The notes under the pieces: generated by a model | The model's database searches: none | What the model was told of the DNA's origin: nothing | The model's input: only the letters and a program-made list of their open reading frames with translations | DNA from: Caenorhabditis remanei | Lineage: Eukaryota > Nematoda > Chromadorea > Rhabditida > Rhabditidae | Length of the DNA stretch: 64,000 nt | Direction: 5' to 3' | NCBI RefSeq assembly: GCF_010183535.1 | Contig: NC_071330.1 | Coordinates: 13,559,717 to 13,623,716 of the forward strand | Part shown: piece by piece, positions 63,358-64,000 of the stretch | Position numbering within the stretch: the stretch's first letter is position 1 | Layout of the letters: every line of letters begins with the position of its first letter | Position numbers and translations under genes: made by a program

Positions 63358-63584
63358 GTTATTGTCGAAACAAACTTTCTTGACATTCGGTGTTTGCGGA
63401 CCTAAGTTCCCGCGCTCAAAATAAGCCACGCCCCCTTTCCCTTGTCTCGGCTATATATTCAGAAAAGACCGGGGAGCTCGACTAATATCATAGCCGAGAC
63501 AATGGAAAGGGGGCGTGGCTTATTTTGAGCGCGGGAACTTAGGTCCGCAAACACCGAATGTCAAGAAAGTTTGTTTTGACAATA
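63358..63584. mobile_element. Near-perfect 227-bp hairpin
   Basis: Arms of about 95 bp, almost without mismatch (caaactttcttgacattcgg ... ggcgtggcttattttgagcg and complements); loop of about 35 bp. The GC-rich arms contrast with the flanks. Very young, or kept symmetric. Confidence 0.95.
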
Positions 63585-64000
63585 CTTTTCTTGTTGATTT
63601 AGGCGGTTACAAAGTTTTTAGATATATGTCTTTCTCAAAGTTGAGCCATTTTCGAAATTCTGTAACTTTGTCTATTTTTGTCTGTCTGACCTAATTTTTG
63701 TTTTATAATAAAGTTAGTTACTCGGACTAGTCATGAAACATATAACCTTCGCAATAATTTGAAAACCTTCTTTTTCACATTTTTAGGTCAAAAACCCCTC
63801 ACTCAAAGGACGTTCTTTTAATTAGGGCACTTAATTAAAATTTTATTTTTTATCGAGCACCATGAAATCTCAAACCTAATACGAAGCTATTAACTAATGG
63901 AACATGCAAAATAACATTAATAATATTTTCTATCTCCAAATCCTCCCAAAAGGGATTAGATGAGTGCCAACGGATAACATTTTCAAAAAAAGAGGAGGAA

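Overview
The window is nematode chromosomal DNA, most likely from a Caenorhabditis species other than C. elegans (inference). It has short introns with the tight tttcag acceptor, acceptors placed directly before start codons as expected for spliced-leader trans-splicing, an F-box/DUF38-type gene, BEL/Pao-type retroelement pieces and very dense palindromic repeats. The species cannot be fixed from sequence alone.

Region 1 (1-14.5 kb) is duplicated accessory DNA. A very large inverted repeat has arms at 1-3868 and 7398-11266 and probably continues off the left edge. The arms carry two near-identical copies of a 109-aa coiled-coil gene and two copies of an unrecognised decayed gene. The spacer holds a tRNA-Glu, broken exons of another gene and a complete small LTR element with a GTTAG target duplication. 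A third, older copy of the coiled-coil gene lies at 11.4-12.7 kb, and a small ELM2-like gene follows at 13.5-14.5 kb.

Region 2 (14.5-34 kb) mixes one well-structured gene of unknown function (16014-17466), tRNA-like sequences (one pair inside a palindrome), a PRPP-synthetase pseudogene inside a foldback repeat, two divergent damaged genes sharing a duplicated leader, fragments of BEL/Pao gag and an Env-like gene, a 1.56-kb Tc1/mariner-like palindrome, an F-box gene (28894-30209) and a helical protein gene (30873-31433, minus).

Region 3 (34-64 kb) looks like ordinary chromosome filled with repeats. It holds a small Cys-rich single-pass membrane protein gene (38662-41430), an eight-exon Kruppel-like factor gene (48808 to 42713, minus) and a multi-pass membrane protein gene (61289 to 59664, minus). 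Its introns and spacers contain more than twenty hairpins of one palindrome family, and purine-rich and CTGTCTGTGTGTCC-type minisatellites.

The most interesting theme is in regions 1-2. Two different repeated leader modules (promoter-like sequence, sometimes with a tiny first exon and intron) sit directly upstream of several unrelated gene bodies, often as divergent inverted pairs. In the clearest case identity stops at a 3' splice site. This looks like repeated capture or re-promotering of gene fragments by repeats. All domain calls come from reading the translated sequence; no database search was run.
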